Positions 17,302 through 25,289 of a stretch of DNA of 64,000 nucleotides are shown one piece after another. This DNA comes from CAZYFH01 sp965249175 (GTDB lineage Bacteria; Acidobacteriota; Vicinamibacteria; Vicinamibacterales; UBA8438). A program made the translations under genes and the position numbers. The stretch lies in assembly GCA_965249175.1 (NCBI GenBank), contig OZ252227.1:1984001-2048000 (forward strand), read 5' to 3'. A model generated the notes under the pieces. It was not told the origin of the DNA. It saw nothing but the letters and a program-made list of their open reading frames with translations, and did no database searches. Each line of letters opens with the position of its first letter. Position 1 is the first letter of the stretch.

Positions 17302-18243
17302 GTGCCGCTCGTACCTGAAGTCGACGCCATTCTGAAACAGATGGAAGCGGCGGGCGCCCCGCCGATCGGCGAGATGACACCGGAGATGGCTCGTGAGGCG
17401 TTCGCCGCGCTGCTACCGCTCCAGGGAGAACCGGAACCCGTGCGCGCGGTGGAGAACCGCGATGTCACCGGGCCCGCCGGGTCGATCCCGGTGCGTATCT
17501 ACAGACCGGAGGGCGGCGCGGAGCGCGCGCCGGCGCTCTTCTACATCCACGGCGGCGGCTGGGTGATGATGGATCTGGACAGCCACGATCCGCTCTGTCG
17601 CGCGCTCGCCAACGCGGCGGGCTGCGTCGTCGTCGCCGTTGACTACCGCCGGGCACCCGAGGCGCGCTTCCCGGCGGCGGTCGACGATTGTCGCGCCGTC
17701 CTGCATTGGATGGCCCGGGACGGCGGCACGTTCGGCATCGATCCCGCGCGTATCGCGGTGGGTGGCGACAGCGCCGGAGGCAACCTCGCGGCGGTCATGA
17801 CGCTCCTGAGCCGTCGCGACGGGCGGCCGGGTCTCGTCGGTCAACTACTGCACTGCCCGGTGACGAACAACGATCTGAACACCCAGAGCTACCGCGACAA
17901 CGCCGACGGCTACCTCCTGACAGCGGAGGCCATGCGCTGGTTCTGGGCGCATTACCTCGGGAGTGACGGGGACGGGGCCGACCCGACCGCCTCGCCGTTT
18001 CGGGCCGACACGCTCGCCGGCCTACCTCCGGCGCTGGTCCAGACCGCCGAATTCGATCCCCTGCTCGACGACGGGCGCGCCTATGCCGCGCGCCTGCGGG
18101 ACGACGGCGTCCCGGTGACCTACACCGAATACGCCGGCCTCGTGCACGATCCCTGGCTGATGTTCGGCGTCGTCCCAGACGGGCGTCGCGCCGTTGACGA
18201 AGCTGCGGCCTTCCTCACAGCGCGCTTCGCACGGTCGGAGTGA
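17302..18243 (+). CDS. alpha/beta hydrolase, hormone-sensitive-lipase (type IV) family
   Basis: A 313-residue cytoplasmic esterase. The oxyanion motif HGGGW starts at His83. The nucleophile elbow GDSAGGN has Ser157. The acid is probably the Asp in TAEFDPLLDDG and the base the His in GLVHDPW. The length and order match bacterial HSL-family esterases acting on short acyl or aromatic esters. The start is GTG 17302 behind AAGGGGGGA. Its stop overlaps the TauE/SafE gene start (GTGA), implying translational coupling. Confidence 0.9.
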   Translation: MPLVPEVDAILKQMEAAGAPPIGEMTPEMAREAFAALLPLQGEPEPVRAVENRDVTGPAGSIPVRIYRPEGGAERAPALFYIHGGGWVMMDLDSHDPLCRALANAAGCVVVAVDYRRAPEARFPAAVDDCRAVLHWMARDGGTFGIDPARIAVGGDSAGGNLAAVMTLLSRRDGRPGLVGQLLHCPVTNNDLNTQSYRDNADGYLLTAEAMRWFWAHYLGSDGDGADPTASPFRADTLAGLPPALVQTAEFDPLLDDGRAYAARLRDDGVPVTYTEYAGLVHDPWLMFGVVPDGRRAVDEAAAFLTARFARSE

Positions 18244-18989
18244 TCGAAGACCCGCGCTTTTATCTTGCGGCGGCGGTCGCCGTACTGATCGCGGGGATCG
18301 CCAAGGGAGGGTTCGGCGGCGGGATGGCCGTCGTCGGCGTGCCGTTGATGGCCACGGTGGTGACCCCCGTGCAGGCCGCCGCCGTAATGCTGCCGATCCT
18401 GATGGTCATGGACGTCGTGGCGATCAGGGCCTACTGGGGGCGCTGGGACCCACGCAATCTCTGGATATTGCTGCCGGCCTCGCTGATTGGTACCGCGCTC
18501 GGATTCCTGACGTTTCGTTTCTTTTCGGCCGATGGGCTTCGCGCGTTGGTGGGTGTGGTCGCAGTGGTCTACGCGGTTCGGTATGTCATCCAGCGCGATG
18601 CCGCCGCCGGTGCGCCGGCGCGTCGCGGCGCCGGCGTCTTCTGGGGCGCCACGGCCGGGTTCGCCAGCTTCGCGATTCACGCCGGCGGCCCGCCGCTCCA
18701 GGCGTACCTCCTGCCGCAGCGGTTGCACCGCACGACGTTTCAGGCGACCAGCGTGCTTTTTTTCTTCGTGGTCAACTGGTCGAAGGTCGGACCGTATGCG
18801 TGCCTGGGTCAGCTGAACACCGACAACCTGCTCACGTCGCTCGTCCTCCTGCCACTGGCGCCGGTCGGGGTCTGGCTCGGCCGGCACCTGCACACCCGGG
18901 TCGACGACGCGTTGTTCTTTCGTGTCGTGCACGCGTCGCTGTTCGTCATTGGTGTCAAGCTGCTGTACGACGCGGCAGCGGCTCTCTAG
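18240..18989 (+). CDS. TauE/SafE family sulfite/organosulfonate exporter-like permease
   Basis: A 249-residue inner-membrane protein with about seven to eight hydrophobic helices. The N-terminal repeat AGIAKGGFGGGMAVVGVPLM and the second-half GATAGFASFAIHAGGPPLQAYLLPQ are typical of TauE/SafE permeases, which export sulfite, sulfonates or organic acids. The start GTG 18240 overlaps the lipase stop by four bases. The coupling suggests that the permease may handle a product of the esterase, but this is inference. Confidence 0.9.
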   Translation: MIEDPRFYLAAAVAVLIAGIAKGGFGGGMAVVGVPLMATVVTPVQAAAVMLPILMVMDVVAIRAYWGRWDPRNLWILLPASLIGTALGFLTFRFFSADGLRALVGVVAVVYAVRYVIQRDAAAGAPARRGAGVFWGATAGFASFAIHAGGPPLQAYLLPQRLHRTTFQATSVLFFFVVNWSKVGPYACLGQLNTDNLLTSLVLLPLAPVGVWLGRHLHTRVDDALFFRVVHASLFVIGVKLLYDAAAAL

Positions 18990-19016
18990 AGCCGATCTTC
19001 GATGTAACGTGTGCCT

Positions 19017-19655
19017 ATGGCCGATGACCCCGTCAGCTACGCCGCCCGTCTGGAGGTCGATTACCCCGAACGACTCGACCGCCTGACCACCGCCCTGCGA
19101 GTAATCTGGATCATCCCGATCGGCGTCATCGCAGGGCTTGTCTCGACCGCCGGCTCGGTGGTCACCGCGGACGAGGCCGGGCAGATCGTGGAGCGGACTG
19201 GTGGGATCGGCGGGAGCCTCTTAGTGGCCACGGCCCTCCTGATCCTCTTTCGCAGACGGTATCCGCGCTGGTGGTTCGAGTTCGTAAGAGAGTTGTTCCG
19301 CTTCCAGGGTCGGGTCGGCGCCTACGCCGCACTGCTCACGGATCGGTATCCCTCGACGGTCGACGAGCAAGCGGTGCACCTGGACATCGACTACCCGGAC
19401 GTCGCACGCGACCTGAACCGCTGGCTGCCGCTGGTCAAGTGGTTCCTCGCGATCCCGCATGTGGTCGTGCTCCTCTTCCTCGGGCTCCTGTCTGTCCTCG
19501 CCGTGATCGCGGCGTGGTTCGCGATTCTCCTCACCGGGCGTTATCCGCGTGGGCTGTTCGACTTCGTCGTCGGGGTCTGGCGCTGGGCCCTGCGCGTGAC
19601 GGCCTACGCCTTCCTCCTCGTCACCGACCGCTACCCGCCGTTCAGTCTTCGCTGA
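19017..19655 (+). CDS. DUF4389 domain membrane protein
   Basis: About 212 residues with four hydrophobic segments. It contains two copies of the DUF4389 signature: an N-terminal LEVDYPERLDRLTTALRVIWIIP and a second LDIDYPDVARDLNRWLPLVKWFLAIPH, each followed by RYPR(W/G)L(W)-FDF/FEF and a TDRYPP block. This gives an internal duplication of a two-helix unit. Function unknown. ATG 19017 is preferred; GTG 19011 is the alternative. It lies 27 bases after the TauE/SafE gene in the same direction. Confidence 0.85.
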   Translation: MADDPVSYAARLEVDYPERLDRLTTALRVIWIIPIGVIAGLVSTAGSVVTADEAGQIVERTGGIGGSLLVATALLILFRRRYPRWWFEFVRELFRFQGRVGAYAALLTDRYPSTVDEQAVHLDIDYPDVARDLNRWLPLVKWFLAIPHVVVLLFLGLLSVLAVIAAWFAILLTGRYPRGLFDFVVGVWRWALRVTAYAFLLVTDRYPPFSLR

Positions 19656-19735
19656 GCCTGCGAGCGCGTTGCGGCTGTGGTCGAGGCTCGGTCCCGATGT
19701 GCGCGACCGGCACGACCGGAGTTAACATCGACGTC

Positions 19736-20953
19736 ATGACACACAGGCACCGCGGATGGTCGAGCCGAGGACGGCGCCTCACGGCGGGCGGCATCGTGGC
19801 GCTCCTGGTCATTGTCGTCGGCGCCGTTGTCTCGCTGGCGCTGTCGTCGGCGCAGGGTCGCGCGTCGAATCCCAGCTATCGGGTCGACCCCTTCTGGCCA
19901 AAGCCACTACCCACCGTCACTGACAGCGACGGCCTGGCTCACCAGTGGGTCACCGGCATGGTCGGCGCGAGCTGCATCGACTCCCACGACCACATCGTCA
20001 CCGTCAATCGCGGATTTCTGCCGAACGGGCTGCTGCCGCAGGAGGGGTCGCAGTCGATTCCGTCGCCGCCGGTCATCCTGTACGACACCGCAGGCACCGT
20101 GGCCGGAAGCTGGGGCGACCCGGCGCTCACGTCGGACGGCGCGGCCGCGGTGCTGCCGCACGGCATTCACGGCTGTTTCGCGGACACGCAGGACAACATC
20201 TGGATCGCGGGCAATTCGGACGGGGTCGTCCAGAAGTGGTCTCACGATGGGTCCCAGCTGCTGCTGCAAATCGGGACCAAGGGCGTCTGCGACGGACCAC
20301 CGACACTGAACCCGCGGTCGCCGCATCCCACGTGTGGCGAACCCGGCAACAACCGCAGTCGGAGTCTGCTGAACGCCCCGGCGGACATCGCGGTGGATCC
20401 GAATCCCGACCCGGTGACCGGAGAACGCGGGTCGGTGTACATCGCCGACGGCTACGGGAACCATCGCATCGTCGTCTTCGACCGCGAGGGGAACTACCTC
20501 CGGCAATGGGGCTCGGCGGGGAGCGGAGACGGGCAGTTCGTCGAACGGGGCGGTGGACACCCGCACTGCGTGGTGCTCGGCAACGATGGGCTGGTCTACG
20601 CGTGCGACCGAGGCCAGAATCGCATCCAGGTGTTCGATCGGGAGGGCACCCTCCAGCGCATCATCACCGTCGACCCGCCCGCGTACATGGCGGCGACGTT
20701 GCGGGCCACGGATATCGATCTGTCACGCGATGCCGAGCAGCGGCACCTGCTCGTCGTCGATCTCGGCAGCAACCGCATCTGGATCCTCGAACGCGAGAGC
20801 GGTGACATCGTCGGAAGCGTTGGCGGGTCGGGTCACATGGCGGGGGAGTTCACCTTCCCGCACACGATCGTGACCGACTCGGATGGCAGCATCTACGCCG
20901 CCGAGACCCTTGGTGGGCGCCGGAATCAGAAGTTCGTCAGAACCAGCGATTGA
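19736..20953 (+). CDS. NHL-repeat beta-propeller, membrane-anchored or secreted
   Basis: A 405-residue protein with a strongly basic N-terminus, a single hydrophobic segment (VALLVIVVGAVVSLALSS) and a propeller opening YRVDPFWPKPLP, shared with the gene at 8.3-9.4 kb. NHL-type strands include GIHGCFADTQDNIWIAGN, VYIADGYGNHRIVVFDREG, LVYACDRGQNRIQVFDREG and GSIYAAETLGGRRNQKF. Six conserved-looking Cys are scattered in loops. ATG 19736 gives the best signal; an upstream ATG at 19697 adds 13 residues. The stop is 15 bases from the stop of the convergent PQQ dehydrogenase. Confidence 0.83.
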   Translation: MTHRHRGWSSRGRRLTAGGIVALLVIVVGAVVSLALSSAQGRASNPSYRVDPFWPKPLPTVTDSDGLAHQWVTGMVGASCIDSHDHIVTVNRGFLPNGLLPQEGSQSIPSPPVILYDTAGTVAGSWGDPALTSDGAAAVLPHGIHGCFADTQDNIWIAGNSDGVVQKWSHDGSQLLLQIGTKGVCDGPPTLNPRSPHPTCGEPGNNRSRSLLNAPADIAVDPNPDPVTGERGSVYIADGYGNHRIVVFDREGNYLRQWGSAGSGDGQFVERGGGHPHCVVLGNDGLVYACDRGQNRIQVFDREGTLQRIITVDPPAYMAATLRATDIDLSRDAEQRHLLVVDLGSNRIWILERESGDIVGSVGGSGHMAGEFTFPHTIVTDSDGSIYAAETLGGRRNQKFVRTSD

Positions 20954-20968
20954 CGCGTCGGGGCACTC

Positions 20969-22813
20969 CTACTGCCCGTCCACCGAGAACGCGAGCAGGA
21001 CGTTGCCTGGCATGTAGTTGGCGAAGCCGTAGCCTGAGCTGACGTAGAGCATCCCGCCCGCGAGGGTCGCCCCGGGTCCGTTGAGCGACCCGCCGCGACC
21101 GGGAACACCGTTCACGGTGTCGATGTCGCCCACGGTATCGACATCCCAGATCACGTTGCCGGTATCGGTGGCGTAGGCGCGGATGTGGCCGTCCAGGCTC
21201 CCGGAGAAGGCCACCCCGGGAATGACCGTCACAGCCCCCGGCTGGGCCGTGTGACATCCCTGGCGGTTACCGCAGGTGTCCTGGAAGGGCGGGGCCTCCC
21301 AGACCACGCCACCATCCCCGATGCGCACGGCGACCATGCCTCCCGCATCACCCGGAGCCTTCTCGAGAGCGTCGGAGATTGACGCGAACACTGTCTCGCC
21401 GTCGGAGGCGAACCCCCATTCGATGCCGCCGAGGATGCCACCGTCGGCGACCCGCGTCTCCCAGACGATCTCTCCCGTATCCGGATCCAGGCGATACATC
21501 ACGCCCGACTTCTGCCCGGCGAGCAACAGCGACCGCCCTCCGATCTCGGTCAGCACGATCGCGCTGCCGTAGTCGTGATCCGGACCGGCGTCCTCCGGAC
21601 AGTTGGCGCGCGTCACCGGGTCGGGTGACAGGCACGCGCCGACCCAGGCGTCGCCCGGCGTCGTCTGCGAAACCCAGAGGACGTCACCGGTGTCCATTGC
21701 CAGCGCCATGATCGCGTCGCTCCGTGGCGACACCGGGTTGGAGTAGGAGTCACCCGTAGCGACGTACATCCTGTTGCGATCCGGGTCGAGCGTCGGGGAA
21801 GCCCAGATGCCGACTCCCGACGGTCCCCACTGCGCGGCGCCGGCGGAGTTGGTGCCGGTACGCGCGGGCGCCTCCTCGATTGGATAGCGCTGCCAAAGCT
21901 GGCGTCCGGTGGCCGCATCGAGCGCCGCGATGCTGCCACGGAACGTGCAGCACTCGTAGGTCGGCGCCTCCGCCGCGACCTCCTCGAGCGAGGCGACCGG
22001 TACGTAGAGGCGTCCGTCGTGGAGCGCGGGCGCGCCGGTGACGCGCGCCTGGCGATGGTCATCCACCTCGACCTGCCACCGGCGCTCGCCCGTCTCGAAG
22101 TCAACGGCGTACGCGTTGCCCGTCAGGTCACCGAAGAACGCCGTGGCGCGGCCGTCGGGTCCCGGCCCGACGGTGATGGTCGACCGGACGCCCGCGTCGG
22201 TCTCATGGGCCCAATGGATGCAGCCCGTCTCCGCGTTCAGTGCATAGACGATGCCGACGCCGGAGCCGACCAGCGCGCGGCCCCCAACGATCGTCGCCTG
22301 CAAGGAGGCAGTCGTGATCCCCGGAAAGCCGAAGGCCCACTTGAGTGAGAGGTCCGGCACGGTGTTCGCCGTCAGACCCGCCGCTTCGGTGGACTGGAAC
22401 CTCGCGTTGCTGCGGTCCGGGCTCCAGCCATTCCAGCTCGGCCCCGCATAGGGGTCGCCAGGCGCCGTGGCGCCGGAGCCGCAATACGCCGTTCGGGGAA
22501 TCTGGTCGAGCGGCGCCACGAGCGACCCGGGCGCGCCGCCGGATACATGCTCGGCAACGGCGCGTTTGTCCTCGGTGCTCAGTCCCGTCGCCTGTGCCGC
22601 CATGAGCCCTGCGGAGAGCGCTTCGTAGATTCGCTCCGCGGAGTATTCCTGGATCGGTCCGGACGAGAAGAGCGTGGGGAGGTTGCCCTCGTGGCAACGG
22701 GCGCAGTTTCGCGCGTAGAGTCGTTCGCCGTCCGGGCTGGCCTGCCCGGCGGCCGCGGTACCGGCGCACGTGAGCGCGGACACAAGCAAGACGATGACCC
22801 CGGATCGTCGCAT
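20969..22813 (-). CDS. cytochrome c / PQQ-type quinoprotein dehydrogenase (PVA-dehydrogenase-like)
   Basis: A 614-residue periplasmic protein. After the signal peptide (AAAGQ) comes a small cytochrome c domain with one heme site, CARCH (37-41). An eight-bladed PQQ propeller follows, with repeated GxLxALDxxTGxxxW strands (VYALNAETGCIHW, GSIAALDAATGRQLW, MYRLDPDTGEIVW, IRAYATDTGNVIW). This architecture resembles polyvinyl-alcohol dehydrogenase (cytochrome). A vicinal Cys pair is present in YECCTFRGS; such pairs occur in PQQ alcohol dehydrogenases. ATG 22813 follows GAGGGAG and lies 7 bases after the CsgG-like gene. Confidence 0.87.
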   Translation of the reverse strand: MRRSGVIVLLVSALTCAGTAAAGQASPDGERLYARNCARCHEGNLPTLFSSGPIQEYSAERIYEALSAGLMAAQATGLSTEDKRAVAEHVSGGAPGSLVAPLDQIPRTAYCGSGATAPGDPYAGPSWNGWSPDRSNARFQSTEAAGLTANTVPDLSLKWAFGFPGITTASLQATIVGGRALVGSGVGIVYALNAETGCIHWAHETDAGVRSTITVGPGPDGRATAFFGDLTGNAYAVDFETGERRWQVEVDDHRQARVTGAPALHDGRLYVPVASLEEVAAEAPTYECCTFRGSIAALDAATGRQLWQRYPIEEAPARTGTNSAGAAQWGPSGVGIWASPTLDPDRNRMYVATGDSYSNPVSPRSDAIMALAMDTGDVLWVSQTTPGDAWVGACLSPDPVTRANCPEDAGPDHDYGSAIVLTEIGGRSLLLAGQKSGVMYRLDPDTGEIVWETRVADGGILGGIEWGFASDGETVFASISDALEKAPGDAGGMVAVRIGDGGVVWEAPPFQDTCGNRQGCHTAQPGAVTVIPGVAFSGSLDGHIRAYATDTGNVIWDVDTVGDIDTVNGVPGRGGSLNGPGATLAGGMLYVSSGYGFANYMPGNVLLAFSVDGQ

Positions 22814-22820
22814 CACTCCC

Positions 22821-23711
22821 TCACAGACCCTGAACCGTATCACCTTCCGCGGCGTCGCCCTCGACGAGACGGCAGATGGCCGACTGTGAGAGGACGCGGG
22901 TCACTTCGAGGACCCCGACCGTATCGGTGATCCGGTCGAGCACGCGGCCACTGGCGTCCTTGATCTCGTCGATCACCCGGTGGATCTCGAACCGCTGTCC
23001 GACCTGGACGTCGAAGTTCTCGCCGCGGTCGATGAAGACGCCGCTGTCGCCGCGGCCGACGACCTGGCCGGCCGGCGTGACGGGCTGCAGCGCCGTGAAT
23101 CGGTCGCCCTGGCGGTTGATCTTCTCGACGACGTTCTCGACGGCTGGACGCAGCGATTCCTGGGCCACGCCCGCATCGAACTCCCGCTCGATGCCTGCGC
23201 CCCGGAAGAAACCACCGCCGAACCGCTTGCGGCCCTCGCCGTCTTCGGCCAGCAGGATCTCTCCGGTGTTGGTGTCCACCAGTCGTACGTCCAGCCTGCT
23301 CTCGGCTTGAGACACCGATGCGCCGAAACTCCGGATGCCGCCGGATACACGCTCGGTCGAGAACTGGGTGATCGAACCCGTGAGGATGAGCTGGGCACCC
23401 AGCAGCTGGCCGATTTGCGCGGCCGACGCCGCGGTCACCCTTCCGCTGGCCCCGAGGTCCTGCTCAGCCAGAATGGCGTCGAGCTGGGCGCGCTCGATGA
23501 CGCTGAAGATGTTGCCCTTGAACAACTGCGTCGTCAGCTCGTCAGCGGCAGCGCGGCCGAGATTGTCTCCCCACCAGCTCCACGTGCTGTTGTTCTCGAA
23601 GTTCATGACCGCGATGCGGACCTTGCCGTTTTGCGCTTCGGCATCACCGACGCCGAACGCCCCGAGGGCGAGCGCGGTGCACAGGCACATCGTCTGGATT
23701 CGTCTCTTCAT
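22821..23711 (-). CDS. CsgG/HfaB-like curli-type assembly protein
   Basis: A 296-residue exported protein (signal ends DAEAQ). The CsgG family core is evident: VRIAVMNFENNSTW, LTTQLFKGNIFSVIERAQLDAILAEQDLG, AAQIGQLLGAQLILTGSI and LDVRLVDTNTGEILLAEDGEG. CsgG forms an outer-membrane secretion pore for curli, and relatives serve holdfast anchoring or unknown lipoprotein functions. Here there is no lipobox and no csgA/B/E/F gene, so curli secretion is not supported. It is followed directly by the PQQ dehydrogenase on the same strand. Confidence 0.85.
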   Translation of the reverse strand: MKRRIQTMCLCTALALGAFGVGDAEAQNGKVRIAVMNFENNSTWSWWGDNLGRAAADELTTQLFKGNIFSVIERAQLDAILAEQDLGASGRVTAASAAQIGQLLGAQLILTGSITQFSTERVSGGIRSFGASVSQAESRLDVRLVDTNTGEILLAEDGEGRKRFGGGFFRGAGIEREFDAGVAQESLRPAVENVVEKINRQGDRFTALQPVTPAGQVVGRGDSGVFIDRGENFDVQVGQRFEIHRVIDEIKDASGRVLDRITDTVGVLEVTRVLSQSAICRLVEGDAAEGDTVQGL

Positions 23712-23791
23712 GCGACGTCCCGGGGGAGCCATCGGCGCCGTACGCGCCGGTTCCACTATAGCAAACGGGTTTCGGCTCATGGTGTCGGCGG

Positions 23792-24163
23792 TCATCCGTT
23801 CGGCGGCGTGGTCGGCCCCGAGAACTCGACCCGCCCCCCCCGCGCGCGGAAGGAGTCCAGCAGGCGGTCGACCCGCCGTGTCAGCTCGTCGCCGACGAGC
23901 CAGCTCCGGCCGAGGACGCGCAGCACGTCTGCGTCCCGCAGTCGGTGATCCACGTCACGGAACAGCTCCGCGGGAGTCGGCGCGTCGACCACCGCCGGCG
24001 GCTCGCCCTCCCACGGATCACTATCCCACGAGTCGGCGCACGCACCCGGCTGACCGGCGGTCGCCACCGCGTCGAGGTAGCGCATGTAGAGCCGTTCGCA
24101 CGAGAGCTCCAAGACTCGCGTGGTCCCTTCGGTTCTGAGCAGCAGGAAGTTGCGTCTCTGCAC
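23792..24163 (-). CDS. small hypothetical protein upstream of the CsgG-like gene
   Basis: A 123-residue hydrophilic protein with no signal or membrane segment and no recognised domain. Notable stretches are RNFLLLRTEGTTRVLELSCERL at the start and VLRVLGRSWLVGDELTRRVD near the end, separated by an acidic Pro-rich linker. The start is GTG 24163 with no clear ribosome site. It is co-oriented with, and close to, both the upstream hydrolase and the downstream CsgG-like gene. It reads like a real coding sequence (ordered amphipathic segments and no better frame), but this is the least certain gene of the cluster. Confidence 0.55.
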   Translation of the reverse strand: MQRRNFLLLRTEGTTRVLELSCERLYMRYLDAVATAGQPGACADSWDSDPWEGEPPAVVDAPTPAELFRDVDHRLRDADVLRVLGRSWLVGDELTRRVDRLLDSFRARGGRVEFSGPTTPPNG

Positions 24164-24212
24164 ATTCGGACGGGGCTACGCCCCGGACCTCCGCGTGGGC
24201 TATGGGCGCGTC

Positions 24213-25178
24213 TTACTCGTTTGTCTCCGTCGCGACGCCATGCGCGCTCAGGAACGCCCGAATCGCGGCGTAGATCCGCGCGTTCTCCGCCGCCGAGAAC
24301 CCACCATGGCCGCCGCCCGGCACCGTGACCAGCTCGTTCGGCACGTTGGCCGCATCAAGCGCCCGATGCAGGCGGACGCCGTGATCGTAGGGAACGATGG
24401 GGTCAGCGTCGCCGTGCACGGTCAGGATGGGCGGCAGACCTGACCGCACGTAGGTGAGGGGTGACACGCGTGTCGCGATCGCCTCGCGGTCGGGTGCGCT
24501 GCCAAGCCACGCTTCCGTAAAGGACCCGGAGGGGCCTGGCGCCCGGTGAATCAGGTCGACGACGTCGGTGATCCCGTACCAGTTGATGATGGCGGCGACC
24601 TTCAGCTCCTCAATGGAGGTCGCACCGGTGGACCACGTGCGACGCCGGTTGCCGGGGCACTGGCGATCGAGACCGGCCGACTCGGGGATCAGACCGGTCG
24701 TCAGTGATAGATGACCGCCAGCGGAGTTGCCCGTGACCACCACCCGGTCGAGGTCAAACCCGTATTGCTCGGCGTTCCGGTAAACCCAGCGCAGCGCGCA
24801 ACGGCAGTCCTCGACCGCGGCTGGGGCGTGCGCGACGTCCGCCAGTCGATAGGCCACGTTGACCACCGCCCAGCCCATCTCCAGATACGGCAGGAAAGTC
24901 AGGGCGGAGCCTTCCTTGCTCCCATTGGTCCATCCGCCGCCGTGGAAGTAGATGAGCGTCGGCGTGGCCGCCGTCGCTGTGCGCTGTTGATACACGTCGA
25001 GCGTGAGGTCGCGGCCCCCGGCTCGCAGATAGGTAATGTTCGGCGCGATTCGGTAGCTGCCCGCGACGCGCACGAACGCCGTCGCGGCGTCCGGGAGCTG
25101 CGCGCTCGCGAGGTTGGGCGCGGCCACGCCCAGCAGGGTCACCGCGGCCATCGCCGAAATAAATGATGGTCTTGTCAC
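24213..25178 (-). CDS. secreted alpha/beta hydrolase (BD-FAE/carboxylesterase-like)
   Basis: A 321-residue exported esterase (signal ends LASAQ). It shows LIYFHGGGWTNGSKEG, the nucleophile elbow VTGNSAGGHLSL, the acid in VHGDADPIVPYDHG and the base His in PGGGHGGF. This matches secreted BD-FAE-type esterases that deacylate plant polymers or small esters. Four Cys lie between the nucleophile and acid regions. The start is GTG 25178; ATG 25151 would still leave a signal peptide. It is divergent from the cNMP-CBS-DUF294 gene. Confidence 0.88.
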   Translation of the reverse strand: MTRPSFISAMAAVTLLGVAAPNLASAQLPDAATAFVRVAGSYRIAPNITYLRAGGRDLTLDVYQQRTATAATPTLIYFHGGGWTNGSKEGSALTFLPYLEMGWAVVNVAYRLADVAHAPAAVEDCRCALRWVYRNAEQYGFDLDRVVVTGNSAGGHLSLTTGLIPESAGLDRQCPGNRRRTWSTGATSIEELKVAAIINWYGITDVVDLIHRAPGPSGSFTEAWLGSAPDREAIATRVSPLTYVRSGLPPILTVHGDADPIVPYDHGVRLHRALDAANVPNELVTVPGGGHGGFSAAENARIYAAIRAFLSAHGVATETNE

Positions 25179-25289
25179 AGGTCACGTACCTTTCCCAAAT
25201 AGACCGGCTCGCCGGTGGCATAATCGGCGCGTCTCGCCGGTCGTGTGTCGTCCGACGCCGACGCGCGAGCGCAATGATGCAGCCTACCA

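Noticed and set aside
22821..23711. Curli secretion channel CsgG proper
   Set aside because: No lipobox and no curli genes; only family-level similarity is supported.
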